DNA from: Mytilus edulis
Taxonomy: Eukaryota > Mollusca > Bivalvia > Mytilida > Mytilidae
Reading direction: 5' to 3'
Assembly (NCBI RefSeq): GCF_963676685.1
Contig: NC_092356.1
Span: forward strand, 1 to 64,000
Length of the DNA stretch: 64,000 bases
The notes under the pieces are model-generated. The model saw nothing but the letters and a program-made list of their open reading frames with translations. It searched no databases and had not been told where the DNA came from. Made by a program: the position numbers and the translations under genes. Every line of letters begins with the position of its first letter. The first letter of the stretch is position 1. Of this stretch, positions 24,362-35,599 are shown piece after piece.

Positions 24362-25246
24362 ATGTCTGACTCTGGGGATATGTATGAAGATGAGGATATT
24401 CCACCAACGCCTCCTCCTCCAAAATCGCGGCAAAAGTTGAACTGTGTGCTGTTTGAAAGGGCAAGACAGATAGAATCCATAGAAGAATACGACAGCGAAA
24501 GTGGGGATTCCGAATATGAATGTGAAAGTGAGAATTCTGCATACGAATATGAAAGTGAGGATTCTGAATACGCAAGCGAAAGTGAGATGTACAGACATAC
24601 GCAAAGACGAGTGATAACTGTGCCAGAACAAACAAGCGAAGAAGATTACTCTGAATACGACAGACCTACACAACAGCAAGTGATAACTGCTTTACCAGAA
24701 CAAGAACGTGACGAAGAGAGCGAGGGTGAAAGAAAAAAAACGGTACCGGTCAAAAAAAAAATTGTCAACAAAACCATTAGAAAACCTACGCAAAGAAAAG
24801 ATAGTACTTCGTCATCAGAACTAGAAAGTGAAGAAGAGATTGGGGCTAAAAGAAGAAAATTGGTACCGGAAAAAGAGAAAATAGAAACAAAGAACATAAG
24901 AAAACCTACGCAACGGCGAGTAATTACTTCGTTATCAGAACAAGAAAGTGAAGAAGAGATTAAGTTTAAAAGAAGAAAAGATAGTACTTCGTCATTAAAA
25001 CTAGAAAGTGAAGAGATTAAGTTTAAAAGAAAACTGGTACCGAGAACAAAGAAAAAAGACACTAAAATCCTGAAAAAAACAACACAACGGCAAGTGAAAA
25101 CCGTGTCATTGTTACAAAACAAGCCAAAAAAGAGGTGTTTTGTCCAAACGGTATTTGGTAACCTAAGTCATACATTGACCCAAAAATTACGAATTTTAAA
25201 AAAAAGTTGGAACATACAGTCTGAGATGCATAATTTCTTTTCTTAG
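24362..25246 (+). CDS. Acidic/basic low-complexity nuclear-type protein, exon after array 2
   Basis: A 294-codon open frame starts with ATG directly after a TTTCAG acceptor; the copy at 32692 also starts ATGTC right after CAG. The first ~80 residues are strongly acidic with Ser-Glu-Tyr repeats (ESGDSEYECESENS). From about residue 90 to 245 a loose repeat of 35-50 residues recurs with the elements PTQRRVIT, SELESEEEI and KRRKLVP, so acidic patches alternate with KRRK-type clusters that could be nuclear localisation signals. No folded domain or transmembrane segment is seen. I do not recognise its function. By position it looks like the N-terminal exon of the tyrosine-recombinase-like copy that continues at 25897. 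The intact frame over 885 bases contrasts with the damage in its neighbours. Confidence 0.55.
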   Translation: MSDSGDMYEDEDIPPTPPPPKSRQKLNCVLFERARQIESIEEYDSESGDSEYECESENSAYEYESEDSEYASESEMYRHTQRRVITVPEQTSEEDYSEYDRPTQQQVITALPEQERDEESEGERKKTVPVKKKIVNKTIRKPTQRKDSTSSSELESEEEIGAKRRKLVPEKEKIETKNIRKPTQRRVITSLSEQESEEEIKFKRRKDSTSSLKLESEEIKFKRKLVPRTKKKDTKILKKTTQRQVKTVSLLQNKPKKRCFVQTVFGNLSHTLTQKLRILKKSWNIQSEMHNFFS

Positions 25247-25264
25247 TAGTTAGTTGCTTTAGAC

Positions 25265-25400
25265 CAGCTGTAAGTTACTGCCAGTACTCTCATATCTGTA
25301 TTTAGTTTACCTTTTTTGTTGGGATGTAAAAGTACTCTGCCACGTCCACTACTAATTGTGGAGAGTTGTCTTATTAGCAAGCATACCACATCTTTTTTTT
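25265..25400 (-). repeat. Fragments of mussel interspersed repeats
   Basis: TGTTGGGATGTAAAAGTACT and TGGAGAGTTGTCTTATTAGC, then ATACCACATC, match the phrases at 40560, 42168 and 42545. They follow directly after the stop at 25246. Confidence 0.55.
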
Positions 25401-25896
25401 TATTTAAATTTAGGTGATTTATTTTTTACTTCTATTGATATTTAACCATTGTAATACATATCGGAAGTGATTATCATGCAAAAAGGATGATACTTCTTTT
25501 CATGTTATAGAGTACCTTAGGCCCTGCATTGCCTAATTTGGTCATTCTTCAGGTTGCAGTCGAAGAGAGAATACCAAAAAGGTAAGTCGTTATTTGTTTT
25601 TTTCTTTTGTTAACTTTTTTATTTCTTGGTCAAAGTTGATGAAATAAATTGGAGAAATAAGGAAAAGGGTTTCTCTTTTTTTTTTTTTTCAATATTTGAC
25701 ATTTACCGAAAAAAATATGCCATACGAGGAAAATTAAATAAAGCAATTGATAATAAGTTAATTAGTATGCATAACATGTGAAATGACGTATTGATATGCC
25801 ATACAATTAATATATGAAAGGCCTTTTTTGATTGGCTTATATACTGATGATTAAAACATATCTTAAATTTAGTTTTTATGCCCCATTTATTTGCAG

Positions 25897-27347
25897 AACA
25901 CAAAACGGGTTCACAGGGTCCAGTTAACCTGGGAATGTCACACGACATCTTCAATATGGTGCTGTCCTACATTCAATGGACAACGAAAATCAGAGTTTCA
26001 ACTCGATCCAAAGCAGCCCATCTTTATTACCGTCCCAATTGACCAGTAATTTTCGAGTATGACGTCCAGCTTAATCAATAAGGCAATCCAGAACATCTGG
26101 AAGAAGGGACCGATAAACCAAAAATGCATCACGACCACAGACGTAACATTGGCTGACCATACCAGCAGGGAATCCTTGGCCGCTCACATGACCCACAGTC
26201 CTGGGACGGCTTATCGCCATAACAACATAATTAACCGTAGAAACAACGCAATCAAGGTGACCAATTTGATAGCTAACGTTATGGCGCCGATGAAAATTAC
26301 TAACATTGTCGAACTTCCGAACGACACTGCCACTAACAGTACTTGTGAATCTCAAATAGCTCATACAGCTCCAACCAAAGCCATTAGCAACAGCATACAT
26401 TGGCCCGTCGTTACAGAGATGGAAAAGAAAGAAACACCAATGGATAAGATAAATGAGGAAGACTTCGAGAGAGACGAAAAAGATAAAGAGATTGATTTAG
26501 AAGCTACTACGTTTCATGGAGAAGAAGATTCACAAAAGGATGTTGAGGATTACCGAGAGGTTAACGATGACATCCTAGATTCACAAAAGGATGTTGAGGA
26601 TTACCGAGAGGTTAACGATGACATCCTAGATTCACAAAAGGATGATGAGGATTACCGAGAGGTTAACGATGACATCCTAGATTCACAAAAGGATGTTGAG
26701 GATTACCGAGAGGATAACGATGACATCCTAGATTCACAAAAGGATGATTAGGATTACCGAGAGGTTAACGATGACATCCTAGATTCACAAAAGGATGATT
26801 AGGATTACCGAGAGGATAACGATGACATCCTAGATTCACAAAAGGATGTTGAGGATTACCGAGAGGATAACGATGACATCCTAGATTCACAAAAGGATGA
26901 TGAGGATTACCGAGAGGATAACGATGACATCCTAGATTCACAAAAGGATGATGAGGATTACCGAGAGGTTAACGATGACATCCTAGATTCACAAAAGGAT
27001 GATTAGGATTACCGAGAGGTTAACGATGACAACCTAGATTCACAAAAGGATGATGAGGATTACCGAGAGGTTAACGATGACATCCTAAATTCACAAAAAG
27101 GACACCACAAGCGTAGGAGTTTTGAGCCGGAAGAGGCCAAAATACTGCTGGAAATTGTAAAGACAACATAAAAAAGGGGACCGTCAATTTGGCCACTATA
27201 CTAACATCAATGGAAGAGGACGATCGAGGAATCCAGTTGTTGGATGAGCTCAAAAACTCCGTCGACTCAAAACTATGTACCAAAAAGAATAAAATAGGAT
27301 GCTTGAATGGAATCAGCAAGAAAAGGGTCAATGTTGGCACCCTATAT
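25897..27347 (+). pseudogene. Tyrosine-recombinase-like family, copy 3: catalytic region with repeat-expanded tail
   Basis: After TTTGCAG (25890-25896) the reading HKTGSQGPVNLGMSHDIF matches the KT..GPA hairpin exon of copies 2 and 4. A frameshift near 25998 switches to FQLDPKQPIFITVPIDQ, followed by a stop. The open frame from 26059 then gives SSLINKAIQNIWKKGPIN and LAAHMTHSPGTAYRH (26176-26220), which fits the third box and Tyr region of tyrosine recombinases; the R-K box is missing or shortened. Next come VTNLIANVM and SIHWP (near 26392), then the acidic DSQKDVEDYREVNDDIL repeat, 11 copies. After it, RRSFEPEEAKILLEI is cut by a TAA and continues one frame over as GTVNLATILTSMEEDDRGIQ to a stop at 27347. 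Several nonsense changes; not functional as it stands. Confidence 0.6.
26527..27090 (+). repeat. 51-bp coding minisatellite, ~11 copies
   Basis: The unit GATTCACAAAAGGATGATGA continues to 51 bases and encodes 17 residues (DSQKDVEDYREVNDDIL). Copies differ at few positions (GTTGAG/GATGAG, GTTAAC/GATAAC). In three copies (near 26748, 26799 and 27003) GAG has become TAG, so the frame is broken at the same place in separate copies. This suggests the stop spread with unit duplication. The frame is otherwise kept throughout, as expected of a once-coding repeat. Confidence 0.92.
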
Positions 27348-28440
27348 TGATGAGAAGAACAGTTTTAGCCATTTGAAACTTTAAATCCTTCACTTAAATG
27401 TCTAACATTTAATCTTGAGGTACAAAAAGTACTCAATTACAAAGCTGGTATACGTACAAGAATATTAATCAAAAGAAAGAAATTCTGTCGCCTATTATTG
27501 TTATCGACACTAAAAAAAAGTAACCGTAGACTTATACCGCTCTCATTTTGTGTCAAATTATCCATCATAAGAAGAAAATGTTCATGACGGCACAGAAGTA
27601 TCACTAAAAAGGATAGATTAGGGCACCATTTATAGATACAGCAAACAAAAACAGCAACCAGAAACCTTCATTTCTTCACTTTTGTGTCTGAGAATCCATT
27701 TAAACTTATAAATATTACTTTATTGTCAATATATCATAAAACATATGAAACTATGTCGCTTTAAATTGTTTCGCGACATAAATATAGACTTATAAAAAAA
27801 AAGTAAAAACTCAAAAATACTGAACTCCGAGGAAAATTCAAAAAGGAAAATCAAAAATCAAAAGGCAAAATCAAAAGTCCAAACACATCAAACGAATGGA
27901 TAACAACTGTCATATTCCTGACTTGGTACAGGTATTTTCTAATGTAGAAAATGGTGGATTGAACCTGGTTTTATAGCTAGCTAAACCTCTCACTTTTATG
28001 ACAGTCGCATCAAATTATGCATTCTTTTTGTTGTCGACAAAGGTTTTAGTAACTGTAGACTTCAAATCATAATAAAGATGAAATATTGTCGCTTAAAATT
28101 GTTTAGCGACATAAATATCAGCAACCGCACACTTATAAATCTCTCAGTTTGTGTCAAACTATTCATCACGAAATACATAAAGAACTAAATAATTATGACC
28201 GTAGAGAATATTCCAGAAATAGGGTAAATAAATTGATGTATACAACAAATATAACAACTTGACACTTAAACTCCTTTATGGAAGGCTATCACTTATTAAT
28301 TAATGAGGTGCAGCACATTGGACTGTTGTACCAGCAATTTGTGACAATTAAAGAACCTTAGTGAGCACGCTCACATACCCCACGTCCCCACATTGTCATT
28401 GGAGAAATTAAATAAGTATAAGAAAAAAAATTGTATAATA
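27348..28440. other. No gene; mussel repeat fragment inside
   Basis: The stretch 27895-28010 (TATTCCTGACTTGGTACAGG, GGATTGAACCTGGTTTTATA) is a copy of the repeat module also seen at 22015-22110, 43430-43500 and 52090-52190. Nothing else is recognised. Confidence 0.6.
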
Positions 28441-29089
28441 AAAAAAAAACTGAATAATAATTTCCTGTCAATATACACATCTACATAGTATGTCCTTATT
28501 ATCTACACAATTTCATGAAATTCTGTTGTGTGTTTTCAGAGGAGTTGAGATGACAAACTGTTGCAGAAGTACATTGAAGCAAATAAGTTAAAAGGGGCAT
28601 AACTCCTAGAAAAAAAAATTGAATCGTAATTTCCTGTTGATATGCACATCTACGTAGTACATGTAGTATGTCCTTATTATCTACAAAGTTTCATGAAATT
28701 CTGTTGTGTGGTTTCAGAGGAGTTGAGATGACAAACTGTTAAAGTAGTACCTTAAAGCAATAAGTTCAAAGAGGTGTAACTCCTAGAAAAAAAATTGAAT
28801 CGTGATTTCCCGTCGATATGCACAACTACATAGTATGTCCTTATTATCTGAAAAGTTTCGTGAAATTCTGTTGTGTGGTTTGAGAGATGTTGCGATGACA
28901 AACTGTTGCAGTAGTACATTAAAGTAAATAAGTTCAAAGGGGCTTAACTCCTAGAAAAAAAATTGAATCGCAATTTCCCGTCGATATGCACCACTACATA
29001 GTATGTCCTTATTATCTGAAAAGGTTTCGTGAAATTCTGTTGTGTGGTTTGAGAGGAGTTGCGATGACAAGAAACAGGACTGACGGACG

Positions 29090-29125
<36 letters not shown>

Positions 29126-29145
29126 TCGTTGCGTGGGGTATAATT
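28440..29145. repeat. ~170-bp tandem repeat with hairpin end
   Basis: Four copies of a unit containing CGTCGATATGCACAACTAC, TATGTCCTTATTATCT, AATTCTGTTGTGTGGTTT and GGGGCATAACTCCTAG; starts lie near 28463, 28634, 28809 and 28977. The array ends with GACGGACGGACGGG and a stem TACCCTCCGCAAC / GTTGCGTGGGGTA at 29112-29142. The hairpin terminus suggests a mobile, Helitron-like or MITE-like element that carries tandem units. Confidence 0.8.
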
Positions 29146-29329
29146 ACTTCCAGGACCAATAACTTTTTAATCCCTCGATACATCTTCAATATCAAGGCAT
29201 CAAAACGTGCACAATTGAATTCCCTTTCCAAAACGCTAAGCAGTTTAAAAATCGGACCACCAACTACTGAGATACGATTTTTTTCAACAGATTATCTCCC
29301 TTGAATTTCGTATACCTTTTTAAGAAAAC

Positions 29330-29765
29330 CCTTACCCTAATCCTAACCCAAACCAAAACCCTCACGCATGCACAAAAGGCAAAAAGGTGCGTGCATGCGC
29401 AGAAGCCAAAAAGGTGCATCAATCTCGTGAAAGTCCCTAACCCTAATTATCACTAAGGATGTAGCCCAATTACCGCTTCACTTTTCAGCGGGGCCCTGGC
29501 TACAGGTCCCTTGGGGTTAGGGCTTCCAGTGAAGGGGTTAGAGGGGGTTTGGTGGCTAAATCTAAGTTTAGGGGGAGGGTCTTATCCCCCATTTATTTGT
29601 TTCTAATCCTTGTCTTCTTAATAAAGGGGAAACGTGCCAAACTCCAAACCTAACCATATGCCTTTCCCCTTTGAGGGGTTAAACATTTTTTTCCAACCAA
29701 TAGGGGTTAGCAAAATCTAATTAGGGGACCAAACTCCCCTTAACCATCCCCACAAAAATTGGGAC
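29330..29765. repeat. Degenerate telomere-like and G-rich patch
   Basis: CCCTAATCCTAACCC at 29335 and CCCTAACCCTAATTA near 29434 are C-rich telomere-like words. From 29500 the sequence becomes G-rich in the other sense (TTGGGGTTAGGGC, AGGGGTTAGAGGGGG, TTTAGGGGGAGGG). Two copies of CCAAAAAGGTGC surround GTGCATGCGC near 29385-29415. It could be an old interstitial telomere patch or a G-rich repeat. One intron-array-like unit (GATGTAGCCCAATTACCGC) sits at 29459. Confidence 0.45.
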
Positions 29766-30149
29766 ATACATGTTTAAAATGCGACTTCTCCGCTATTGGG
29801 GTCTACCCGGTATACCGAGTCACTTCATCTGACGATCCTAAACTATGATATATTCTATATTGGGGCTAGATATTTTGTTAATTAAGATAATGACTTTAGA
29901 TTTGGCAGGCAGGTGGGGAGTGACATTATAAAGCATCATAATAAGTTTTGTACCAATCCGATCTCTCATTTTTTTTTTATTATTTTTACCGATTCAAAGT
30001 TAAGCAATTGAACTAAAAAGTTAGGCTTAACGTTAAATTTGCTAACAAGTGTACTGTTCACTCCCAAGGTCTGATCTTTTGATATGTTATGGTCAAAAGG
30101 ATTGTGAAACTAGGATTTTCTGTGACAGGGTTCAATCTAGTGGCGTAGT

Positions 30150-30675
30150 AAATTATAAACTCAAATGTAAGCTAATCTAGGGGTAACTTCAAACATAATG
30201 AAATCTTACAATTTTTCAATTAACGCCTGCCACTATATATGGATCGATAGATCTGCTTTATAGAATTTCAAAACGGGTTTTGGATTAAAAATAACGCAAC
30301 ATATAGTGAAATGCCGAGTGAAACACTGACCATACCCTTCACAAAAATTAGATCTATTTGATTTTATGTAAATTTATCATTCTAGGGTTGAGTTGTACTT
30401 TACCTTTTCTGAAAGTCCAATGCTGTGGGCATCCAAAACATGTTTAAGATCAATCAAAACATCAAGCATATTGTGTCAGCGTTGAATTTAAAATGCCTAC
30501 CCTGTTCGCCCAAAAGACCTCCTTTTTAGCTAATGTGGAGATAACTTCAAACATGTTGTAGTCTTGCAATTTTAAGAAAAACGCCTATCACTGTATATGG
30601 ATGGGAAGATCTGCTCTCTAGAATTTCAAAACGGGTTTCCGATTGAAACAAACGCAAGATATAGTGAAATACCCC
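30150..30675. repeat. ~150-bp direct duplication
   Basis: TAGAATTTCAAAACGGGTTT and ATATAGTGAAAT lie in a block at 30150-30310 that is repeated diverged at 30527-30672, including AACTTCAAACAT, AACGCCT and ATCTGCT. Spacing about 375 bases. Confidence 0.7.
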
Positions 30676-31955
30676 TCTATTTCACTTATTGTAGCCAATC
30701 ATCGCAGAACCCAATGTTTATATGAAACCCGTTTACAATTTTTATATACTTATGAATTTTGAAAAGCAGACCTTTGGATTCATATTTAATTGTTCAAAAT
30801 AAAAGGACTAGAAAAGTATCAAAGGTACATGCTTGAATATATAACTCTGTATGTGTGTTTTATATTATTGTATAGTTGAGTATGGTAAAGGTAAAATGTT
30901 GTTGAGTTGGGGTATTTTACTAAAAAGGCTTCCATAGATTAGCCATTTGCTTCCTGGACGCCAAAGAGTCAACATCAAAAAGGATTGTCATTATTTTTGT
31001 TCATAACTTTTTTATTTCTGAATTGATTTTAATAACTAATACGGGAAACAAATCGCGTTTATTTACTTCTATTTTTGACAGCTAAAACAATGTTGGAAAT
31101 GGTATATTTTTGGGGTAAAAAATGTGTTTTTTAGAATTATATGTTTGTCCTTGGAGTTCAACAATTAGGACGTTACACATTTCTACTAAAGGGTCGTGTG
31201 CAAACCCATATGAGTACATAAAATCTGTAACATTATTTTCTAATGTTAAAATATAATATTTTTTAAGGAAAAAAACATGCAAGCTGAGAAGAATCAACTG
31301 ATATTTTTTTTTAGTTTACTTTTAATAAATTTGATAATTTGTTCCCTTATTTGATATTTTTTTAGTTTGATTTCAATATGTTTGATGATTTTCCGTTTAT
31401 TGCATTATGTTTCATCCATATGGTTTCTTCTGTTCTTGTTCACACTTTGAGTTCACTGAAACATTAGAATATTGCCAGCAAAACAATTTGGACTGTACAG
31501 ACTTTGCGCTTCACGGATCGGACTACATCATTTTGCACATAGCAGTTTTCAGTGCTCATGATTTTTTTTCATTCTTCAAAGTTTTTGTCACACAGAAGCG
31601 TTTGAGTACACATCTTTTGTTTCTAACAATTTTTTATTTTAGTTACATTGTATTTCGTTCATAGAGATTTCGAACTTTTATTTGGACGGTAAGTATATTA
31701 TAAGTATCTCAGTCATGCATGTTTCCTTAACTCATGTTTGTTATGTTGAGTCCAGAATTTGAATGTGGTTAAGATTTCAACATTTTGATTTTCAATGTAC
31801 CCAAATGTTCGATATGTTTCTCAATAAGTTATCATTTTACCGAGACCTCCAGTTGCATTTGATTGTTCATGAATTGTAATTTGTGCATGTTAAATAGACA
31901 AATACAAAGGAAACATACACTGTTTAATTAACTTCTCAAACGTTAGATATACGAG

Positions 31956-32021
31956 ATGAGCTGTAGTGAGTTTCGAGACAATGATACCGGGACAGACAAA
32001 GAAGAAGATACAGACGACAAT
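31956..32021 (+). CDS. Putative first coding exon, acidic (copy 4 of the family)
   Basis: ATG at 31956 opens 22 codons, MSCSEFRDNDTGTDKEEDTD then DN, ending at a perfect GTAAGT donor. The exon joins in phase 0 to ATGTCGGAG at 32692 after an intron that carries array 3. Small and acidic like the start of the exon at 24362. The start codon is plausible, but no promoter was identified. Confidence 0.45.
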
Positions 32022-32199
32022 GTAAGTACCTTATTTTTTCTGATTAAGCACGAAATGGACGTTAAGTGACAATCAATCAACCAACTAGTACTTCTGACTT
32101 GGTACAGAAAATTTTCCAATATAATTTTGAGTTTAAAGTAAAAAAAGTTGCAAATTTGGCATCTATCAAAACGTGTAAGAAAAGGAACAATATATAAAT

Positions 32200-32660
32200 A
32201 TATAAAAAGTAACCAATTATCGCTATTCTGTAGCCAGTCAACGCTAAAAAGTAGGTAATTACCACTGAAATGTAGGCAATTACCGCTAATTTGTAGCCAA
32301 TTGACGCCATATATTTGGATAAATAATAACGGTGGTTGGTCACTAGTTACCAATCACCGCTGTAATGTAGGCAATTAACCGGTTATTTGTAGCCAATTAA
32401 TAACGGTGGGTGGTCACTAGTTACCAATCACCTCTGAAATGTAGGCAATTACCGCTATCTTGTAGCCATACACCGCCACGGTATTTGGATACATAATAAC
32501 GGTGGGTGGTCACTAGTTACCAATCACCGCTGAAATGTAGGCTTTTACCGCAAAACGTAGGCAATTACCGCTATGTTGTAGCCATATACCTCCGAGGTAT
32601 TTGGATACTTTAAAGCGATGATTGACTACTTTACAGCGGTAAATGGCAACATAATTGTTT
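32200..32660. repeat. Intronic GTAGCCAATTACCGC minisatellite (array 3)
   Basis: Forward units (TGTAGGCAATTACCGCTAA, TAGCCATACACCGCC) and inverted ones (GGTGGGTGGTCACTAGTTAC, AAAGCGATGATTGACTACTT). A ~100-bp higher-order segment containing AATAACGGTGGGTGGTCACT occurs three times (near 32325, 32400 and 32498). It lies between the donor at 32022 and the acceptor at 32691. Confidence 0.87.
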
Positions 32661-32691
32661 GCACTACAAACATGTCTTTGTTGTCTTTCAG

Positions 32692-33211
32692 ATGTCGGAG
32701 GACGATGGTGTCATTGGCCCGTCACCCCACTACAACAAAGGTAGCCAACAAAACAGGAGAAAAAAACCAAACGGCTCAAAGATAGTGAAAAAGACTCTGG
32801 CACAGCCAAGAAGAGACAAAAAAACACAACACAGATAGCCAACAAAATGGGACAAACAACAAGACGTCGCAGAATAAGGAAATGAGTTCAATGTACTGAA
32901 TGTGGGGTGAATCAGAGAAATATTTGGAGATACATGAAAGATCAGCACAAGAAAACATTCCATAGCAAGAAAAAGGACAATGTAGTGGGGACTGGAAAGG
33001 GGTACATTACCTACATTTGTCCCGCTAAAAAAAAGAACGGGAGAATGAAATGCGGGAAAGTGGAGAAAAGACTGGGAGACCATTTGGTCAGATACCATCA
33101 CATACCAAGGGGATCTACTAGATATACAAATTTTATGGCTAAGGTGGAGCCCGTATTAAAGAGGGAAGAAATTTCATTTAGCACTGAAGATGACAGCTTA
33201 CCAAGTCGATG
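32692..33211 (+). pseudogene. Zinc-finger exon of the family (copy 4)
   Basis: Directly after TTTCAG the frame starts MSEDDGVIGPSPHYN, then a basic stretch, and stops at TAG 32836. Reading on in another frame, after one more stop near 32884, gives QCTECGVNQRNIWRYMKDQH and then YICPAKKKNGRMKCG and RLGDHLVRYHHI, ending at TGA 33210. These are a C-x2-C...H and a C...C...H..H arrangement, so probably two zinc fingers. A 101-codon part of this is open from ATG 32907. Its place before the coiled coil and recombinase-like exons suggests a DNA-binding N-terminal module. That function is inferred. Confidence 0.55.
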
Positions 33212-33348
33212 ACATGAGAAACACACCAGTGGTGATTTCGTCTAGTGACGATGATATGGACCAAGGTAGAAAAACAAAGCAAAACATTAAAAACACTCTT
33301 GTCAGCTGATAGTTCATATTGATCCGTCACCTTTTTCTCTTTTTTCAG

Positions 33349-33597
33349 AAATTTATATCACTTTCCAATTTAAAACTGATAGTTCAACAGAAGTTTGACA
33401 AATTTAAAGAAGAACTTCTAAAGGAAAACAGAAGCGCCCTTTCAGAGATAATACACACCAATGAAAAAATAAAGGCGGAAGTGGTGCACATGAAAAACAA
33501 AAACAGAGTTAGAAAAAAATCAACTAGAGGTATTAAGTGCGATTAATACAATAAAGACAGTAATAGAGAAAAAGGACATGGAAATTAATGTCGACGA
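33349..33597 (+). pseudogene. Coiled-coil exon of the family (copy 4)
   Basis: After a polypyrimidine tract and TTTCAG at 33348 the frame reads KFISLSNLKLIVQQKFDKF and continues as a charged helix rich in Lys, Glu and Leu, typical of a coiled coil. It stops at 33546 in this frame. The helix character continues one frame over (NQLEVLSAINTIKTVIEKK) towards GTAATC near 33619, so a single-base frameshift lies near 33515. Confidence 0.45.
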
Positions 33598-33658
33598 AAA
33601 CCAAAATGAATCGCAGACTGTAATCCTATCTTTAACCATTATGAGATTGCTTTGTTAG

Positions 33659-34255
33659 GTGTCAGTCACCATTGCAACATACAACATTGAAAAAAATCAA
33701 TAATGACATAGACATGTATAATAAATCTAATGATCAAGCTTTAGAAAATATTAGACAAGATCTAATCATATTGAAATCGTCTCCAAAAAATAAAATTGAG
33801 AGCTGTTTGAACAATGCAACATTGAGGATAAATACCAATTTGAAGGCAACTGACAAAGACAACTTTGACCCTAAAATCTTTGAAGTGTTTCCTGGGCTGG
33901 GGAGTGACGTTCTGTCGGCGGAGAATATCCCCGTAACGGAATATACTGCAATAAACACGACAATACGTATACCACAAGCAAGCACACCAAAGTAATGCAT
34001 CGCTAAAACCAATAGTGAAAGTTCATGTGACTTTTCAACGGAAACAGGAAACAGTTTCGCGATTCAACCCATCGCTCACGTTTCACCAATAGATGATTTT
34101 AGAAGTTGTTCTGGCCTGAAGAGGAAGGATAAGACAGTAAAGAAAAGAAGATCCGAATGGAAATCGTATTCTAAGGGAAACAAATTCATTTAGGAAATGT
34201 GTAAGAAGTTAGATTACAGGAGAGCAAATCACGTAAAGAAGAAAATATTCGCATA
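33659..34255 (+). pseudogene. Coiled-coil and basic-region exon (copy 4)
   Basis: After TTGTTAG the frame from 33672 runs 107 codons. It begins with a helical part (INNDIDMYNKSNDQALENIR), then a mixed region (IFEVFPGLGSDVLSAENIP), and reaches TAA at 33993. The same frame stays readable beyond the stop, through SPIDDFRSCSGLKRKDKT and a cluster KKRRSEWKSYSKG, with another stop at 34189 and the final TAA at 34253. I see no known domain in the central part. The spaced in-frame stops mark a decayed coding region. Confidence 0.45.
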
Positions 34256-34654
34256 AGAAGTACTTAACAAATATTAGAAAGAAACGGGCAAAATGAAGAA
34301 CATTCTCAACAACAGGGTGAACACTGTTTGTAAAAGCAAGGAAGGTAAACAATGAATCTTCCTATTGTCTATTGTTGAATTACGTTTGTCAGTTAAGGTA
34401 ACCTTATTTTGAGTATTTGTAGCTTAGTTTAAATGTCTTTCTACCAATAAATGTTTCCGATCAAAGGTCGGTAAGCAGTATCATATTACGGATTGGCAAT
34501 CGTTCTTGAATTTTTATTAGACAAATTATAGGGGTGACCATTGGATGTGATATGGGGGATTAATGGAGGCTGTTTGGCAATTTAGAAAATAAATAACTTG
34601 CATTGCAAAAATCTAAAAATAAATAAATGAGCACATGTTAGGATGAAATTGAAT

Positions 34655-34940
34655 AAACGGTATACATGGGTTATGGGTAACGGTTTACTGGTTAATGGGT
34701 AATAGGTAACGGTCCACTTGGTAATAAATTATATGGAACGGTATACTGAGTAATGGGTAATAGATTATTGTAAACTAAGTAATGGGTAACGGTATACGGG
34801 GTTATTGGAAATGTGTTAAGTATATAGGGTTAAGGGTAACGGTATACTGAGTAATGGGTAACGGTATACTGGGTAAAAGGTAACGGTAAACTTGGTAATG
34901 GGCAACGGTATACTGGGTAATGGGTAACGATGCGGTGGCT
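34655..34940. repeat. GGTATACTGGGTAATGGGTAACG minisatellite
   Basis: About a dozen variable units of roughly 20-24 bases built from GGGTAATGGGTAACGGTATA. No link to a gene is visible. Confidence 0.85.
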
Positions 34941-35099
34941 GAGATAAGGATACAAGCTAAAAATATGTATCAAACACAAAAGAGATTATTGGGAAATTTA
35001 AAACGGCAATGGAAGAAAAGTTGAAGGATTAACAAAGTGAAACAATAACACATGACCAAAAGTACCCAATAATAAATGATATTAAAGTTTTGCATACAT

Positions 35100-35300
35100 A
35101 TATTTATAGAGAGACAGCGATATTGATTGATTGTTATTGATAAGTTACTTATATAGAGAGAGGGAGAGATTGGTTTATAACTATTATTGATAACTCACTC
35201 ACATAGAGAAGGAGAACATATTGATAATGTTTATTGATTACTTACTTATATAATATATACATAGAGAGAGATAGTGATTCATAATTTGTATTGATTAATT
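35100..35300. repeat. ~60-bp AT-rich tandem repeat with GAGAGA tracts
   Basis: Three to four units combine ATAGAGAGAG-type tracts with TATTGATTGTTATTGATAAG and TTACTTATATA. Confidence 0.65.
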
Positions 35301-35599
35301 ACTGGAAAGGTATGAATAAACAAAGATCTACTTTGGTTACTTGGAGTTTTGTATAACATTTTGAATTGATATGAGAATGTGTTAGAGATAATAACCAGAG
35401 CAAAGATTAAATAACAGCATGTCACCAATTGGTATTAACACATCGAGGAAATCCTGCATCCGGAATAATTTAATTAGACACAACCTGTTTTGATTTTTAA
35501 TGACTTATTAAAGCCTGCTTACATGTAGTTTAGATTTGGACGCCTTAAATGTCCTGAAGAGCAGCAAAGTTTTGGTAATGTTCATATTTCCCTCGTAGA

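Noticed and set aside
24646..25122. 158-codon minus-strand frame rich in Ser, Phe and Leu
   Set aside because: Antisense shadow of the acidic/basic exon at 24362-25246.
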